Shown: positions 49,849-57,934, numbered from the stretch's first letter. The stretch is DNA of 64,000 bases from Burkholderia sp. Bp9143 (GCF_003853645.1 NZ_QTPO01000049.1:1-64000); one strand, 5' to 3'. The notes: generated from the letters alone by a model not told the origin. Made by a program: numbers and translations.

Positions 49849-49906
49849 GAAAGCGATACGAATTTGTGGAGCTTTCCGCCAAATGCCCCTCAACCGGTTG
49901 AGGGGC
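49849..49906 (+). repeat. 62-bp plasmid repeat, copy 4 with extended palindrome
   Basis: GAAAGC 49849, GATACG, T-rich spacer, GGAGCTTTCC ending 49877, then a palindrome CCCCTCAACCGGTTGAGGGG at 49887-49906, longer than in other copies, followed by T-rich sequence (TTTTTG). This copy could double as a terminator for the transfer operon. Confidence 0.7.
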
Positions 49907-49958
49907 ATTGTTTTTGTGACAACACATCGATCGCGCCGATGCCGCGCGACCACGGGCA

Positions 49959-50017
49959 AAAGCGTGCCGAAATCGTCCATGTTTCGGGCCGATTCCTGGC
50001 CGCCACCTCGCAAGAAT
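49959..50017 (+). promoter_or_regulatory. Dyad-type promoter of the AcaB-like/uvrD genes
   Basis: AAAGC 49959 to TTTC 49985, then AAGAAT at 50012, 27 nt later. GCATGC and GTGC inverted repeats follow in the short leader. Confidence 0.5.
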
Positions 50018-50062
50018 AGAAGCATGCCGCGCGTGCGGTTACTCACCATCCAAAGGACCATG

Positions 50063-50959
50063 ATGACCACGATTGACAACGAGACGCACGTCCTCGATGA
50101 CGAGGCACGAGAGAGGACGGCGGAGCATCCGACGAACGGGCCGGTCCCGACTGCGGCCGCCGGCGGAACCGAAAGTACCTCCATCGACGCGGCCGCGCGG
50201 CCGACGACCGACGGTGCGGACGACGTCGAGCTCGAGAACGAGCTGGCGCAGATGGAATCGGATGCGGCGACGCTGCAACGGGAGGGCATGATCAGTGCCG
50301 CCGAAGCCGATGAGAAGCGCGAGCAGGTCGCGCGCACGCGCAAGCTGTTCCGCGAATTGCCGCCGGCCGAGCGGGTCCGCATCATTCAGCGCCGCCGCGA
50401 AATCGGCCGCGAGCTGATGAACAAGCAACTGTCCGGCGCGGCGGTCGTGTCGACTGACGTTCGACTGAAGCACACGCGGCTCAAGCCGCTGTTTGAGCAA
50501 TGGTGGCCGTATCTGAACCGGATGAGCATCAACATGCAGCGGTTCGGCCGGGCGACGTTCGGCGCTGACGATCAAGAGACGGTGACGACCTTTTTCGATA
50601 AGCAGCTGAACGACCTCGAAGCGTACGTCAATGAGCAGCTGGAAGTCGCGCACGGCTTTCGGGAGCGAACCGAGACCGAGATGCGCGAGCGCGGCGACAT
50701 CGTGTTCTCGCCGACGGTGACGAAGCCGTCCCTCGACATCACGGTCGAGGCGTATTCGCGTTTCTCGATGCGGCTGCTGTCGGTGATGCTGAGGTACGAC
50801 CAGGTGATGGACCACTTCGACTTTCTGGTCTGGAACGGCGTGCGTGATCAGTCGGACGCCGACGAGGAAACGTCGCGCTTCCTGCGCAAGTTCCATCCGA
50901 TCGGCGTGCGGGGCTACATGACGCACCTGCGCCTGATGACGACCGTCCGCGGTCGATAA
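50063..50959 (+). CDS. AcaB/DUF1845-like transfer regulator or backbone protein
   Basis: The 298-residue product has an acidic N-terminal ~100 residues and a helical C-terminal half with the pattern VEAYSRFSMRLLSVMLRYDQVMDHFDFLVWNGV, similar to PFL_4669/DUF1845 (AcaB) family proteins. AAGGA precedes the ATG at 50063 by 6 nt. AcaB is a transcriptional activator in IncC plasmids; here the identity is inferred from layout. A second similar protein is at 54430-55047. It ends 9 bp before uvrD. Confidence 0.5.
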   Translation: MTTIDNETHVLDDEARERTAEHPTNGPVPTAAAGGTESTSIDAAARPTTDGADDVELENELAQMESDAATLQREGMISAAEADEKREQVARTRKLFRELPPAERVRIIQRRREIGRELMNKQLSGAAVVSTDVRLKHTRLKPLFEQWWPYLNRMSINMQRFGRATFGADDQETVTTFFDKQLNDLEAYVNEQLEVAHGFRERTETEMRERGDIVFSPTVTKPSLDITVEAYSRFSMRLLSVMLRYDQVMDHFDFLVWNGVRDQSDADEETSRFLRKFHPIGVRGYMTHLRLMTTVRGR

Positions 50960-50968
50960 GGGGGCGCG

Positions 50969-52684
50969 GTGAGTGCCATGCTCGACGAGCTGAACCCCCA
51001 ACAGCGCGAGGTGGCACTCCTGCGCCGCCATTGCGTCGCGATCGCGTGTCCGGGCGCGGGGAAAACCAAGACGATCGCGACCAAGGCCGCGCGCCTCCTG
51101 GAGGATCCGGCCGCGGTGGTAGGTGCGGTGACGTTCAGTAAGGACGCGGCGGTCGAACTGCGCGAGCGGATCCTGGCGATCGCCGTGCCGGACGCGAAGC
51201 GGCGGCTCATCGCCGGGACGTTCCATTCACTGGCGTTCAGGCAGATCGGTCAGCCCGGCCGTGCGCGCCACGATATCGCGTCCGACGGCGACCGGTTGGG
51301 CATGCTGGGCCGTGTGATCGCGGAGCTCGGCTTCGAGTGGAAGGTTGAGGAAGCCGTGCCGATCATCGAGCGGATCAAGACGAACTTCGGTCGGTCTGAG
51401 CCGGGATCGTCTGAAGCGAGGCTCTATGCCGCCTATCAGGAGGCGCTCGAGCGCAACGGCAAGATCGATTTCCAGGACATGCTGCGGTTGGCCGTGGCAG
51501 GCATGGAAAGCGGCGATATCCGTCCATATCGCTTCACGGACCTGCTCGTCGACGAGTTTCAGGACACTGACCCGCTTCAGTATAGGTGGGTCGAGTTGCA
51601 CGCGCGCGCCGGCGCGCAGGTCACCGTGGTCGGTGATGACGACCAGAGCATCTACGGTTTCCGCTCGGCCTTGGGCGTCCGCGGCATGGAGAGCTTCTCC
51701 GGGACGTTCGACGCGCAGAAGATCGTGCTCGGCAGCAATTACCGTTGCCGCTCGGAGATCCTGTCGGCAGCCGACCGAGTGATCCGCAACAACGTCGACC
51801 GGATTCCGAAGGTGCTGCACGCCGACCGCGGCGGCGGCGGCGCAGTGTCGTCGCAGCGCTTCGAGGACGAATACGCAGACGCCGTTGCCGCAGTCGAGGC
51901 GCTGCAGGCACAACTGGCGGCAGGCCGCACGTGTGCGATTCTCGCGCGCACCAACCGCAACCTCGATCCGATCGAATCGGTCTGCCGGTCGCACGGTGTG
52001 CCGTACTACCGTGCGTCCGGCGGTTCGGTGCTCAACCGGCCGCAGGCGGCACTGATGTGCAATCTCCTCCAGATCGTCGAAGGTCGGAAGCAGAATGGTG
52101 TCGACGCGGTGCTGGGATACATGGGGATCAGTTCGCACGATCTGCGCGCACTCCATCGGGACATGGGCACCGAGTTCGTTCAGCGCCAGAAACAGGATCT
52201 GGTCGCGCTCGGCCTGACCGAGGACACAGCGACCGCGTATCGAGCCTTCATGAAGCGTCTGGCTGAATGGCAGTCGCTCTGCGAGCGAGAATTCCACTCG
52301 CTCGCGCTCGAGGGCGTGTTCGAATGGATGATCGGGTACGCGAAAGGGGACGCAGCCATCCGCGCGCTCCAGTGCACCTACGACGTGATCAGCCGCCTGA
52401 ACGGCCCGTTTTCCAATCGCATCGAGTTCCTGCAGCGGGATAACAACAAGCCGGGCGACGGTGTATTGGTGCTCACGACGATGCACGGCTCCAAGGGGCT
52501 TGAGTGGGATCACGTGTGGATTAGCCGCGCGGAGGAGGGCGTCGTGCCGGACGACAAGAGCCCAGAATCCGAGGAGCGCCGGCTTTTCTATGTGGCGATG
52601 ACGCGCGCGCGGGAGAATCTTGTCATCACGTCGATCCAGAAGAACGCCGTTTCGCGGTTCGTGATCGAGTCCGGAATCGAATAG
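50969..52684 (+). CDS. UvrD/Rep-family DNA helicase
   Basis: The 571-residue product has SF1 helicase motifs: Q motif LNPQQREVA, motif I IACPGAGKTKTI (Walker A), motif II LLVDEFQDT, motif III VVGDDDQSIYGFRSA, motif IV LGSNYRCRSEI, motif V TTMHGSKGLEW and motif VI YVAMTRAREN. All are intact. GTG 50969 is 4 nt after GGGGG; an ATG 9 nt later is possible. It unwinds DNA 3'-5' and may act in plasmid replication or transfer. It is monocistronic with its AcaB-like neighbour. Confidence 0.9.
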   Translation: MSAMLDELNPQQREVALLRRHCVAIACPGAGKTKTIATKAARLLEDPAAVVGAVTFSKDAAVELRERILAIAVPDAKRRLIAGTFHSLAFRQIGQPGRARHDIASDGDRLGMLGRVIAELGFEWKVEEAVPIIERIKTNFGRSEPGSSEARLYAAYQEALERNGKIDFQDMLRLAVAGMESGDIRPYRFTDLLVDEFQDTDPLQYRWVELHARAGAQVTVVGDDDQSIYGFRSALGVRGMESFSGTFDAQKIVLGSNYRCRSEILSAADRVIRNNVDRIPKVLHADRGGGGAVSSQRFEDEYADAVAAVEALQAQLAAGRTCAILARTNRNLDPIESVCRSHGVPYYRASGGSVLNRPQAALMCNLLQIVEGRKQNGVDAVLGYMGISSHDLRALHRDMGTEFVQRQKQDLVALGLTEDTATAYRAFMKRLAEWQSLCEREFHSLALEGVFEWMIGYAKGDAAIRALQCTYDVISRLNGPFSNRIEFLQRDNNKPGDGVLVLTTMHGSKGLEWDHVWISRAEEGVVPDDKSPESEERRLFYVAMTRARENLVITSIQKNAVSRFVIESGIE

Positions 52685-52729
52685 AAATCGGCCACGCGAG
52701 GTGGCCGACCTGCGGCGAAATTCGAAGCC

Positions 52730-53086
52730 TTATGGCGCCGTGTTTACGTCGTGTGATTCGGCTTTTTCGTGGCACATCTCCCACAGTTCAACAGCTAAAC
52801 ATCCGATGAACAACGGGACCGCGGTCATCAGGAGGTAGGTGATGAGCGCGATCGGAGCCTGGAGAAGCCAGATGTCGGCTACGTCTTCGTTGCGCCAGGC
52901 AAGCACGTAAGCAACGAAATGGACAGTGTTCCCAATCGCCTCAGTCGTAATATTGCCGGGCGATCCCCATAACCGTGCGAGACCGCTGACAGCAAGGCTC
53001 GCCGAAGCAGCGATCGACGAGATGACGATCGCCAAAGGTACCGACCGCCGGATAATCGTGCCGAGGAGTTTTCGCGCTTTGGTCAT
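52730..53086 (-). CDS. Membrane protein co-expressed with bactofilin
   Basis: The 118-residue product has about three hydrophobic segments (VPLAIVISSIAASASLAVSG; TVHFVAYVLAW; PIALITYLLMTAVPLFIGCL). ATG overlaps the bactofilin stop (ATGA). It is the last gene of a three-gene minus operon. A bactofilin neighbour suggests a membrane-anchored assembly, but no family is recognised. Confidence 0.55.
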   Translation of the reverse strand: MTKARKLLGTIIRRSVPLAIVISSIAASASLAVSGLARLWGSPGNITTEAIGNTVHFVAYVLAWRNEDVADIWLLQAPIALITYLLMTAVPLFIGCLAVELWEMCHEKAESHDVNTAP

Positions 53087-53490
53087 GACGTGGCGAGTGC
53101 CGAAGTATTGGTGTTGTCGGTGATGGGTGCGCCGGTGGTCGGCGCTTCAATGGTCAATTCACGCGGGACGCGTTTGAGCTGACCGTTGAGGGCGGCTTGC
53201 GGCCCAAGCCGGATCGTGCCGCAGTAGTAGACATTGCCCTTGACCACCCCGTTGATCTCAAGCATGTCGCGGGCATGCACATCGCCTTCCACGACGCCGT
53301 CGATGCGTACGATCTCGCCTTGCACCTTACCCTTGATCATTCCGCCTTGCCCGATATGCAGCAGGCCGGCCGTCGAGATGATGCTGCCGCTCACGAGCGC
53401 GAACGTGCTCATCCCGTGATCGAGGATCAGATCGCCCTGAACAACCAGGCCGGTGGCCAGCAGTGTCACGTTGATGGTTTTGGGATTCAT
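53083..53490 (-). CDS. Bactofilin-like protein
   Basis: I chose ATG 53490. The 135-residue product is a bactofilin beta-helix: repeating VVQGDLILDHGM, STAGLLHIGQGGMIKGKVQGEIVRIDGVVEGDVHARDMLEINGVVKGNVYYCG-type rungs of about 18-20 residues. The Pro/Thr-rich tail is short. Bactofilins form cytoskeletal filaments. They are rarely reported on conjugative plasmids. It sits between the Ala/Pro-rich membrane protein and a small membrane protein. Confidence 0.8.
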   Translation of the reverse strand: MNPKTINVTLLATGLVVQGDLILDHGMSTFALVSGSIISTAGLLHIGQGGMIKGKVQGEIVRIDGVVEGDVHARDMLEINGVVKGNVYYCGTIRLGPQAALNGQLKRVPRELTIEAPTTGAPITDNTNTSALATS

Positions 53491-53500
53491 GGTCGCCTCG

Positions 53501-54253
53501 TTAGAAGAGTTGGACGTCGCCGGACTTGGCTGCTGCCGGCGCTTTGGCGGCAGGCGCCGGCGCCTGCATGGACGCAGGCGAGGCAGGTTCGGTATGTTCT
53601 GCCGGTGTGGCGTGCGGCCGCGTAGTGCCACGGTGGATATGCCGGGGAGCGGTCTTCGGCGCGGCGGCCGGTGGACGTGCCGGTTCGGTCGTTGCGGAAG
53701 CCGCGGCCGCCGCTGCAGTCGGCGCGACGGGCGCGGCCCGCGGCGCACGGATCGGTGCTGCTGCCGCCTTGTCCGAGTCGCTCGGCGCGGGCTGCTCTCG
53801 CGGCGATGGATTGCCGGGTGGCGCATCATGACGGGTCGTCAACGAGCGCGGATCGACGCTCGCGAGAGCTCCCGTTGGCGCGCTGGTCGAACCGGCGAAG
53901 TCGGCGGCTGTCAGGGCGTGGGCGCCGGTGACAGCGGAAGCGGCGGCCGGCGCAGGGCGGGGAGCTGGCGTAGTGGCTTCGTGCGCCAGCTCGGCGTGCG
54001 ATGGTGCGCGCAGAGCCCGCCACAGCTTGGCGGCACTCACGCCGCCGCCCGCAGCGATCGCGGCGGCTGCCACGGCAATGGCGACGGGCCTGATCAGCCG
54101 TTTGAACCGGCCGAGGCGGGGCAGTGCAATTCGTCTGCGATTTCCCTCGGGAGCCGGGAGTGCCGGCATGGCTTCGACGTGGCCGTTGATGTCAATCACG
54201 ACCGGTTGCGTGGCGTACTTGGCGTGCAGCGCCTGAATTTCTCGGATGTCCAT
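53501..54253 (-). CDS. Ala/Pro-rich single-span membrane protein
   Basis: Start at ATG 54253 (GGAGA upstream) gives 250 residues: a soluble N-terminal ~50, one membrane segment (VAIAVAAAAIAAGGGVSAA, about 57-75) and a ~170-residue Ala/Pro/Thr-rich periplasmic or cytoplasmic tail ending in SGDVQLF. The low-complexity tail is a linker type. It is 10 bp upstream of bactofilin, so the two may act together; TonB-like or anchor roles are speculation. Confidence 0.55.
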   Translation of the reverse strand: MDIREIQALHAKYATQPVVIDINGHVEAMPALPAPEGNRRRIALPRLGRFKRLIRPVAIAVAAAAIAAGGGVSAAKLWRALRAPSHAELAHEATTPAPRPAPAAASAVTGAHALTAADFAGSTSAPTGALASVDPRSLTTRHDAPPGNPSPREQPAPSDSDKAAAAPIRAPRAAPVAPTAAAAAASATTEPARPPAAAPKTAPRHIHRGTTRPHATPAEHTEPASPASMQAPAPAAKAPAAAKSGDVQLF

Positions 54254-54429
54254 GGTTCTCCGCATGTGAAGGCGCCTCGGTTAGGGACGCTTATACGAGA
54301 TTGCGAGATTGCTCACGTGTGCGCGTTCGGTCGACGCGCGAGCGCTTGCCCGTGTATCGCACCCGGGCACGTGGTCTTTGCCAGCGTAGCCATTCCGGCA
54401 GCGTGTCAAGTCCATCGGGCGATGAACCT
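54254..54429. other. Gap between two minus-strand genes
   Basis: 176 bp with no gene. Inverted sequences such as CCCGGGC-type runs occur, but I cannot identify a promoter for the bactofilin operon with confidence. A dyad half (CTTTGCC) near 54378 is only a weak match to the family. Confidence 0.35.
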
Positions 54430-55047
54430 TCAATCGCGCAGCGACCCGTCTGCCTGGTAGCGATCGTTGTCGGGCACGCACACGAGCGAGATGTGCTTGA
54501 TCCGCCCCTCGGCGTTCGCGAGGATGGTGGCCCGGTCCTGCGCGGTGATTTTTTCGGCGAGCACGGCTTCCATCGTCGCCACAAAGAGCTTGTCGTATTG
54601 GGTGAGGCAACGCACCAGCAGACCGGCGAGCGGTCGCGTGACCTTCAGTTCAATATGCTCGGCGGGGAACGCGATCGTCCGGGCCTCGTGCTTTTCGACC
54701 CACACCAGCGCCTTGCGCAGCCACTCCGCCGTATCACGCAGCGCGGACTCGAGCGCATGCGTTTTTCCGCCGCGCGCGACGGTGATTTTCGACGCGCAGA
54801 AGTTGTAGTCGCCGCGAATGAAATTGCGGGCAAACTGCGAGCTGTAGCGCAGCACGGTGACCGCGTCGGAATCGGGGATGATTCGATCGATGCGGCTATC
54901 GCTCGTCAGACGCTGGATCGGCTTGAGTCCCGTTGACGACGGGGACAGCGAATCGTTCGACGATCGAGTGTTGGGATCAACGGAGATCGGGTCGAGCAGG
55001 GGCGCGTCCCGCTGCGGGTCGTGCGGTGGTTCGAGAACGGCGGACAT
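54430..55047 (-). CDS. AcaB/DUF1845-like protein, second copy
   Basis: The 205-residue product has an extended N terminus and a helical core: SALRDTAEWLRKALVWVEKHEA, then a KVTRPLAGLLVRCLTQYDKLFVATMEAVLAEKITAQDRATILANAEGRIKHISLVC-type pattern found in PFL_4669/DUF1845 proteins. It is transcribed from the divergent dyad promoter at 55078-55137. The related protein at 50063 is only 4 kb away, so the plasmid carries two members. Function is inferred. Confidence 0.5.
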   Translation of the reverse strand: MSAVLEPPHDPQRDAPLLDPISVDPNTRSSNDSLSPSSTGLKPIQRLTSDSRIDRIIPDSDAVTVLRYSSQFARNFIRGDYNFCASKITVARGGKTHALESALRDTAEWLRKALVWVEKHEARTIAFPAEHIELKVTRPLAGLLVRCLTQYDKLFVATMEAVLAEKITAQDRATILANAEGRIKHISLVCVPDNDRYQADGSLRD

Positions 55048-55077
55048 GATGTTTTCGGGTGGTCTCTCTCACCAATG

Positions 55078-55169
55078 ATTTTGGGTTAACCCGATTTAAC
55101 AATTCAGGCAAAAGCGGGCCTGTTTTCGTGAGCTTTCCACCCTTTCCGGTCGCAAATTTCCGCAATACT
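55078..55169. promoter_or_regulatory. Divergent dyad promoter with GGGTTAACCC operator
   Basis: The dyad AAAGC 55111 to TTTC 55137 is followed on the plus strand by AATACT at 55164 (27 nt). Read on the minus strand from 55136 to 55110, CAAAAT lies at 55083-55078 (27 nt). One dyad thus serves two promoters. A GGGTTAACCC palindrome (55083-55092) overlaps the minus -10. Confidence 0.6.
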
Positions 55170-55182
55170 GACTCTACTTCTC

Positions 55183-55638
55183 GCGTCCACGACGCATCGA
55201 CCTAGACTTCGTAGCCCGAAGTCCATCTTCTGTACAAGCCGTGCCAATGGGCATGCTCCGACCAGCCGGCAACTGGTGTGGAATCTTCTGCTGATGAGTG
55301 CCTAGCCAGCACTTCCCATCTTTCAGTCATAAAACTCGTCGCCGGCCGCATGTATTTGCGCCGCGACATCGTTCGAGCCCGGACATCGGGTGTCTCTCTC
55401 CAGACCAGAGTCTGGGTAGAACGATCGTAGTCGACTGAGCCGTGATCCTGCGGCGGAGTGGTATTTCCGAAAATGGGCTGTTGCGCAGCGTGACCATGCT
55501 GCGCGAGGACGACCTAACGTCCTCGATATGAGCCGACCGGCTCCCTGAGCGCCACGTCCCCAGAAGGGACGTGGCGCTTGGGTCATTTCCACGAATCCGA
55601 AAAGCGCGTTCCTCTTGCCGAGGGACGCGCTTTTTTTT
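55183..55638 (+). ncRNA. Long structured leader RNA ending in a terminator
   Basis: From hairpin A (GCGTC-CAC-GACGC at 55183) to a terminator at 55604-55638 (GCGCGTTCCTC/GAGGGACGCGC, T8) there are about 455 nt without a supportable ORF. Hairpins in order: GACTTCG/CGAAGTC, GTGC..GCAC, CCAGAC/GTCTGG, GAGGACG/CGTCCTC, GAGCCG/CGGCTC and a 12-bp GCGCCACGTCCC/GGGACGTGGCGC at about 55549. The chain of stems is unlike ordinary spacer. The ATG at 55668 is 30 nt after the U-run. Confidence 0.55.
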
Positions 55639-55667
55639 CGTCGTTTGTTCCTGTCCCGGAGGTTCAC

Positions 55668-55934
55668 ATGCTTCCCAACCGTCTCGACGCGCGCATCGCC
55701 AACGTGATCAGCGACACGATCGCTGACGAGCGCGCAACTGCCGATACCGCGTCGCCAGCCTGGCGTGCGCGGTGCGAGGTGGCTCAGGTCGCGATGTACA
55801 GCGATCCCGACCGCCGCATCTTTCTGTCCCACATCGCCGAACGCCGCGGAGAGGCGGCCGCCAGCACGCTCGAGCAGTCAGCGAGCGCGATGCGCACTCA
55901 GGCGATTTTCTATCTTGCGAGGAAACCTTCATGA
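55668..55934 (+). CDS. Small hypothetical protein (DUF7696-like)
   Basis: The 88-residue product starts MLPNRLDARIANVISD and has WRARCEVAQVAMYSDPDRRIFLSHIAERRGEAAAS, similar to a small DUF7696-type plasmid/phage family as far as I can judge. CGGAGG precedes the ATG. It overlaps the next gene (ATGA). Its expression must come from readthrough of the terminator upstream. Confidence 0.5.
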   Translation: MLPNRLDARIANVISDTIADERATADTASPAWRARCEVAQVAMYSDPDRRIFLSHIAERRGEAAASTLEQSASAMRTQAIFYLARKPS

Positions 55935-57241
55935 ATGCTGTAGTCCCTATGCTGGGCGGCCCTGTGCGCAGCCTGGTCGAAGAGCGTGCGATGCGCCCGC
56001 CGGTGATCGGACGTATCCGGCCCGGCATCAAGGTGCTGACGTCCAAGGCGCGCGCCAATCAGGAGGCGGTGAGGCTGTACGAAACGATGGTCGCCGCCGG
56101 CGACTCATTCGAGACGATCGGCAAAGCGATCGAATCGCGCTGCCAGCTCCGGAACGCACTGGCGCCGAAGAACGTCGACTACTTCACGTGCCGCCGATCG
56201 GACTTCAACAACCCGGACGTGGCCGACGAGATTCTCAAGCTATACGGCGAGGATCGCGGGCAGGGAGTGCGGCTGTACCGTTTCCCGGTGCTGTTCGCCT
56301 TCAACGACTGGATGCAGAACCTCCCGAACGAAATGGCCGCGTGGGGCGCCACTGGCCGGAAGTTCTTCTCGCAGTATGGTCCCGACGGCATCCGGTACTG
56401 CAAGACCTACGCGAAGGTCGACCGAGATCCGCGGGCCCAGCGGGGCACACGCCATTTCGGCGGCCGTGACGTGATCTTCCGCCAGGACGACGCAATCCCG
56501 GACGGCGTCTGCGATCCCGAGCAATGCCCGCAGTATCAGAGCCGGCAGTGCAATCTCTCCGCGCATTTCGTGTTCGCGGTCCCCGACATCAAGGGGCTCG
56601 GCTTGGTCGAGCTGCCGACGAACTCGATCTACGTGCTCCAGAAAGCCTACGCCGCGATGCAGACGGTGCAGTTGGCGCGTGGCAGGCTCACCGGCACGCG
56701 CTTCTGGCTCTCGAAGCGGGAATTCGACATCACGCGGATCAACGAGAATGGCGAGGCCGTGCGTCAGCCCCAGATGTTGACGGTTCTCGACGCGGATATC
56801 GACATCGGGGCGCTGCTGGATGGCGCGGACGAAGCGGCGCCGGCGATCGAGGTCGCGCACGGTGCGGCCGCACTGCTCGGTGCGGGCGGCACGGTGATTC
56901 CGCTCCATCCGACTGAAGGAAGCGGCGGGGCCGGGTCGGGTGACACCCAACCGGCGACGCACGCCGGCGATGCTCAACGCGATGGACACGACGACTCGCC
57001 CCCGGAGCCGATCGAAGAGAAGCGGCATCGCCTGCAGGATCTGCTACAGCGTCTTCGCCTCAACGCAGACGCGCGCCGCGAGCAGTTTCGTGTCTACGGC
57101 CACGTCAAGTTCGGGCGCGGCTGGACGGAACGGCCCGCGGACGTCGACAAGATGATCGGACGGCTGACCGGTGCCCTCGATGCGCCGGATGTTCTCGACC
57201 GCGAGATCAGCGAGGCAGTCGAATCGTTCAACCGCCGATAG
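55931..57241 (+). CDS. Cys-containing plasmid/phage-type protein (RDF-like annotation possible)
   Basis: The 436-residue product has YFTCRRSDFNNPD, a LYRFPVLFAFNDWMQNLPNEM stretch, CDPEQCPQYQSRQCNLS (possible zinc site, about 197-213) and YVLQKAYAAMQTVQLARGRLTGTRFWLSKREFDI. The last ~140 residues are a variable acidic linker plus a basic helical end. It resembles proteins annotated as recombination directionality factor or hydrolase/metal-binding in phages; I cannot decide between them. Co-translated with the 55668 gene and followed by a terminator. Confidence 0.55.
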   Translation: MNAVVPMLGGPVRSLVEERAMRPPVIGRIRPGIKVLTSKARANQEAVRLYETMVAAGDSFETIGKAIESRCQLRNALAPKNVDYFTCRRSDFNNPDVADEILKLYGEDRGQGVRLYRFPVLFAFNDWMQNLPNEMAAWGATGRKFFSQYGPDGIRYCKTYAKVDRDPRAQRGTRHFGGRDVIFRQDDAIPDGVCDPEQCPQYQSRQCNLSAHFVFAVPDIKGLGLVELPTNSIYVLQKAYAAMQTVQLARGRLTGTRFWLSKREFDITRINENGEAVRQPQMLTVLDADIDIGALLDGADEAAPAIEVAHGAAALLGAGGTVIPLHPTEGSGGAGSGDTQPATHAGDAQRDGHDDSPPEPIEEKRHRLQDLLQRLRLNADARREQFRVYGHVKFGRGWTERPADVDKMIGRLTGALDAPDVLDREISEAVESFNRR

Positions 57242-57254
57242 CGGCTTTTCCTTG

Positions 57255-57283
57255 AGCCAGCCCTTCGGGGCTGGCGTTTTTTT
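57255..57283 (+). terminator. Intrinsic terminator after the 55931 gene
   Basis: GCCAGCCC and GGGCTGGC flank TTCG and are followed by T7. Confidence 0.85.
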
Positions 57284-57344
57284 CCTCTTCTCAGCGACTC
57301 CGAGAGCCTTTCAGCAAAGTCCCTTTGCTCAAGTGCTTTCGACC

Positions 57345-57412
57345 GCGTCGTTCACGCATCGAAACCGTCCGCGCAAGCGGCCATCTCTTGACTTTCCATT
57401 TCGGAGGAATTC
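57345..57412 (+). promoter_or_regulatory. Hairpin A/B leader before the NADAR gene
   Basis: GCGTC-GTTC-ACGC followed by ATCGA starts at 57345; CCG-CGCAA-CGG (hairpin B) follows. No dyad at the usual place, and the third hairpin is poor. GGAGGAATTC precedes the ATG at 57413. Confidence 0.45.
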
Positions 57413-57898
57413 ATGCGCCGGATCGGCAACATCACGGCGTTTTTCGGCGCCGCCGACGTGCTGAGCAATTGGCATCCGTGCCATTTCAGCTATCACGAGG
57501 TGGCTTTCGCGAGCACCGAGCAATTCATGATGTACGCGAAGGCGATGCTGTTCGAGGATCACGACACCGCGTCGAAGATTCTCGCCGCGTCATTGCCGCG
57601 CGAGCAGAAGCGGCTGGGACGTGCTGTTCGTGGTTTCGATAACGCCATGTGGGAACGCTGTCGCGAATCCATCATGTTCGTCGGCTGCCGGGAAAAATTT
57701 CGGCAAAACGCCGAGCTCGCGGCAGTTCTGCGGGATACCGGTTCGAGCGTGCTGGTCGAGGCGAGTCCGTACGATCGGGTCTGGGGTGTCGGACTCGGCG
57801 AGTCCGATCCGCGCCTCGCGGATCCGTCGAACTGGCAAGGGCTGAACCTGCTCGGCAAGACGCTGATGCGGGTCCGCGACGTTCTGTTCCAGCAGTAA
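57413..57898 (+). CDS. NADAR/YbiA-family protein
   Basis: The 161-residue product has the NADAR pattern: NITAFFGAADVLSNWHPCHFSYHEVAFASTEQFMMYAKAMLF, then AVRGFDNAMWERCRESIMFVG and DRVWGVGLGESDPRLADPSNWQGLNLLG. Family members remove ADP-ribose from guanine or hydrolyse riboflavin intermediates; some reverse DNA ADP-ribosylation by DarT-type toxins. No such toxin is visible next to it in this window. It sits before sbcD, so DNA protection is possible. Confidence 0.85.
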   Translation: MRRIGNITAFFGAADVLSNWHPCHFSYHEVAFASTEQFMMYAKAMLFEDHDTASKILAASLPREQKRLGRAVRGFDNAMWERCRESIMFVGCREKFRQNAELAAVLRDTGSSVLVEASPYDRVWGVGLGESDPRLADPSNWQGLNLLGKTLMRVRDVLFQQ

Positions 57899-57934
57899 TT
57901 CGCCCTCGCCGCGTGTCGGTGTTCATCAATTGTC

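Noticed and set aside
55285..55335. CTGATGAG in the structured RNA suggesting a hammerhead ribozyme
   Set aside because: The stem that follows is not closed by CGAAA and the other core bases are missing.
55323..55832. 169-residue minus-strand ORF over the structured RNA
   Set aside because: It crosses the terminator and the start of the 55668 gene; composition is shadow-like.
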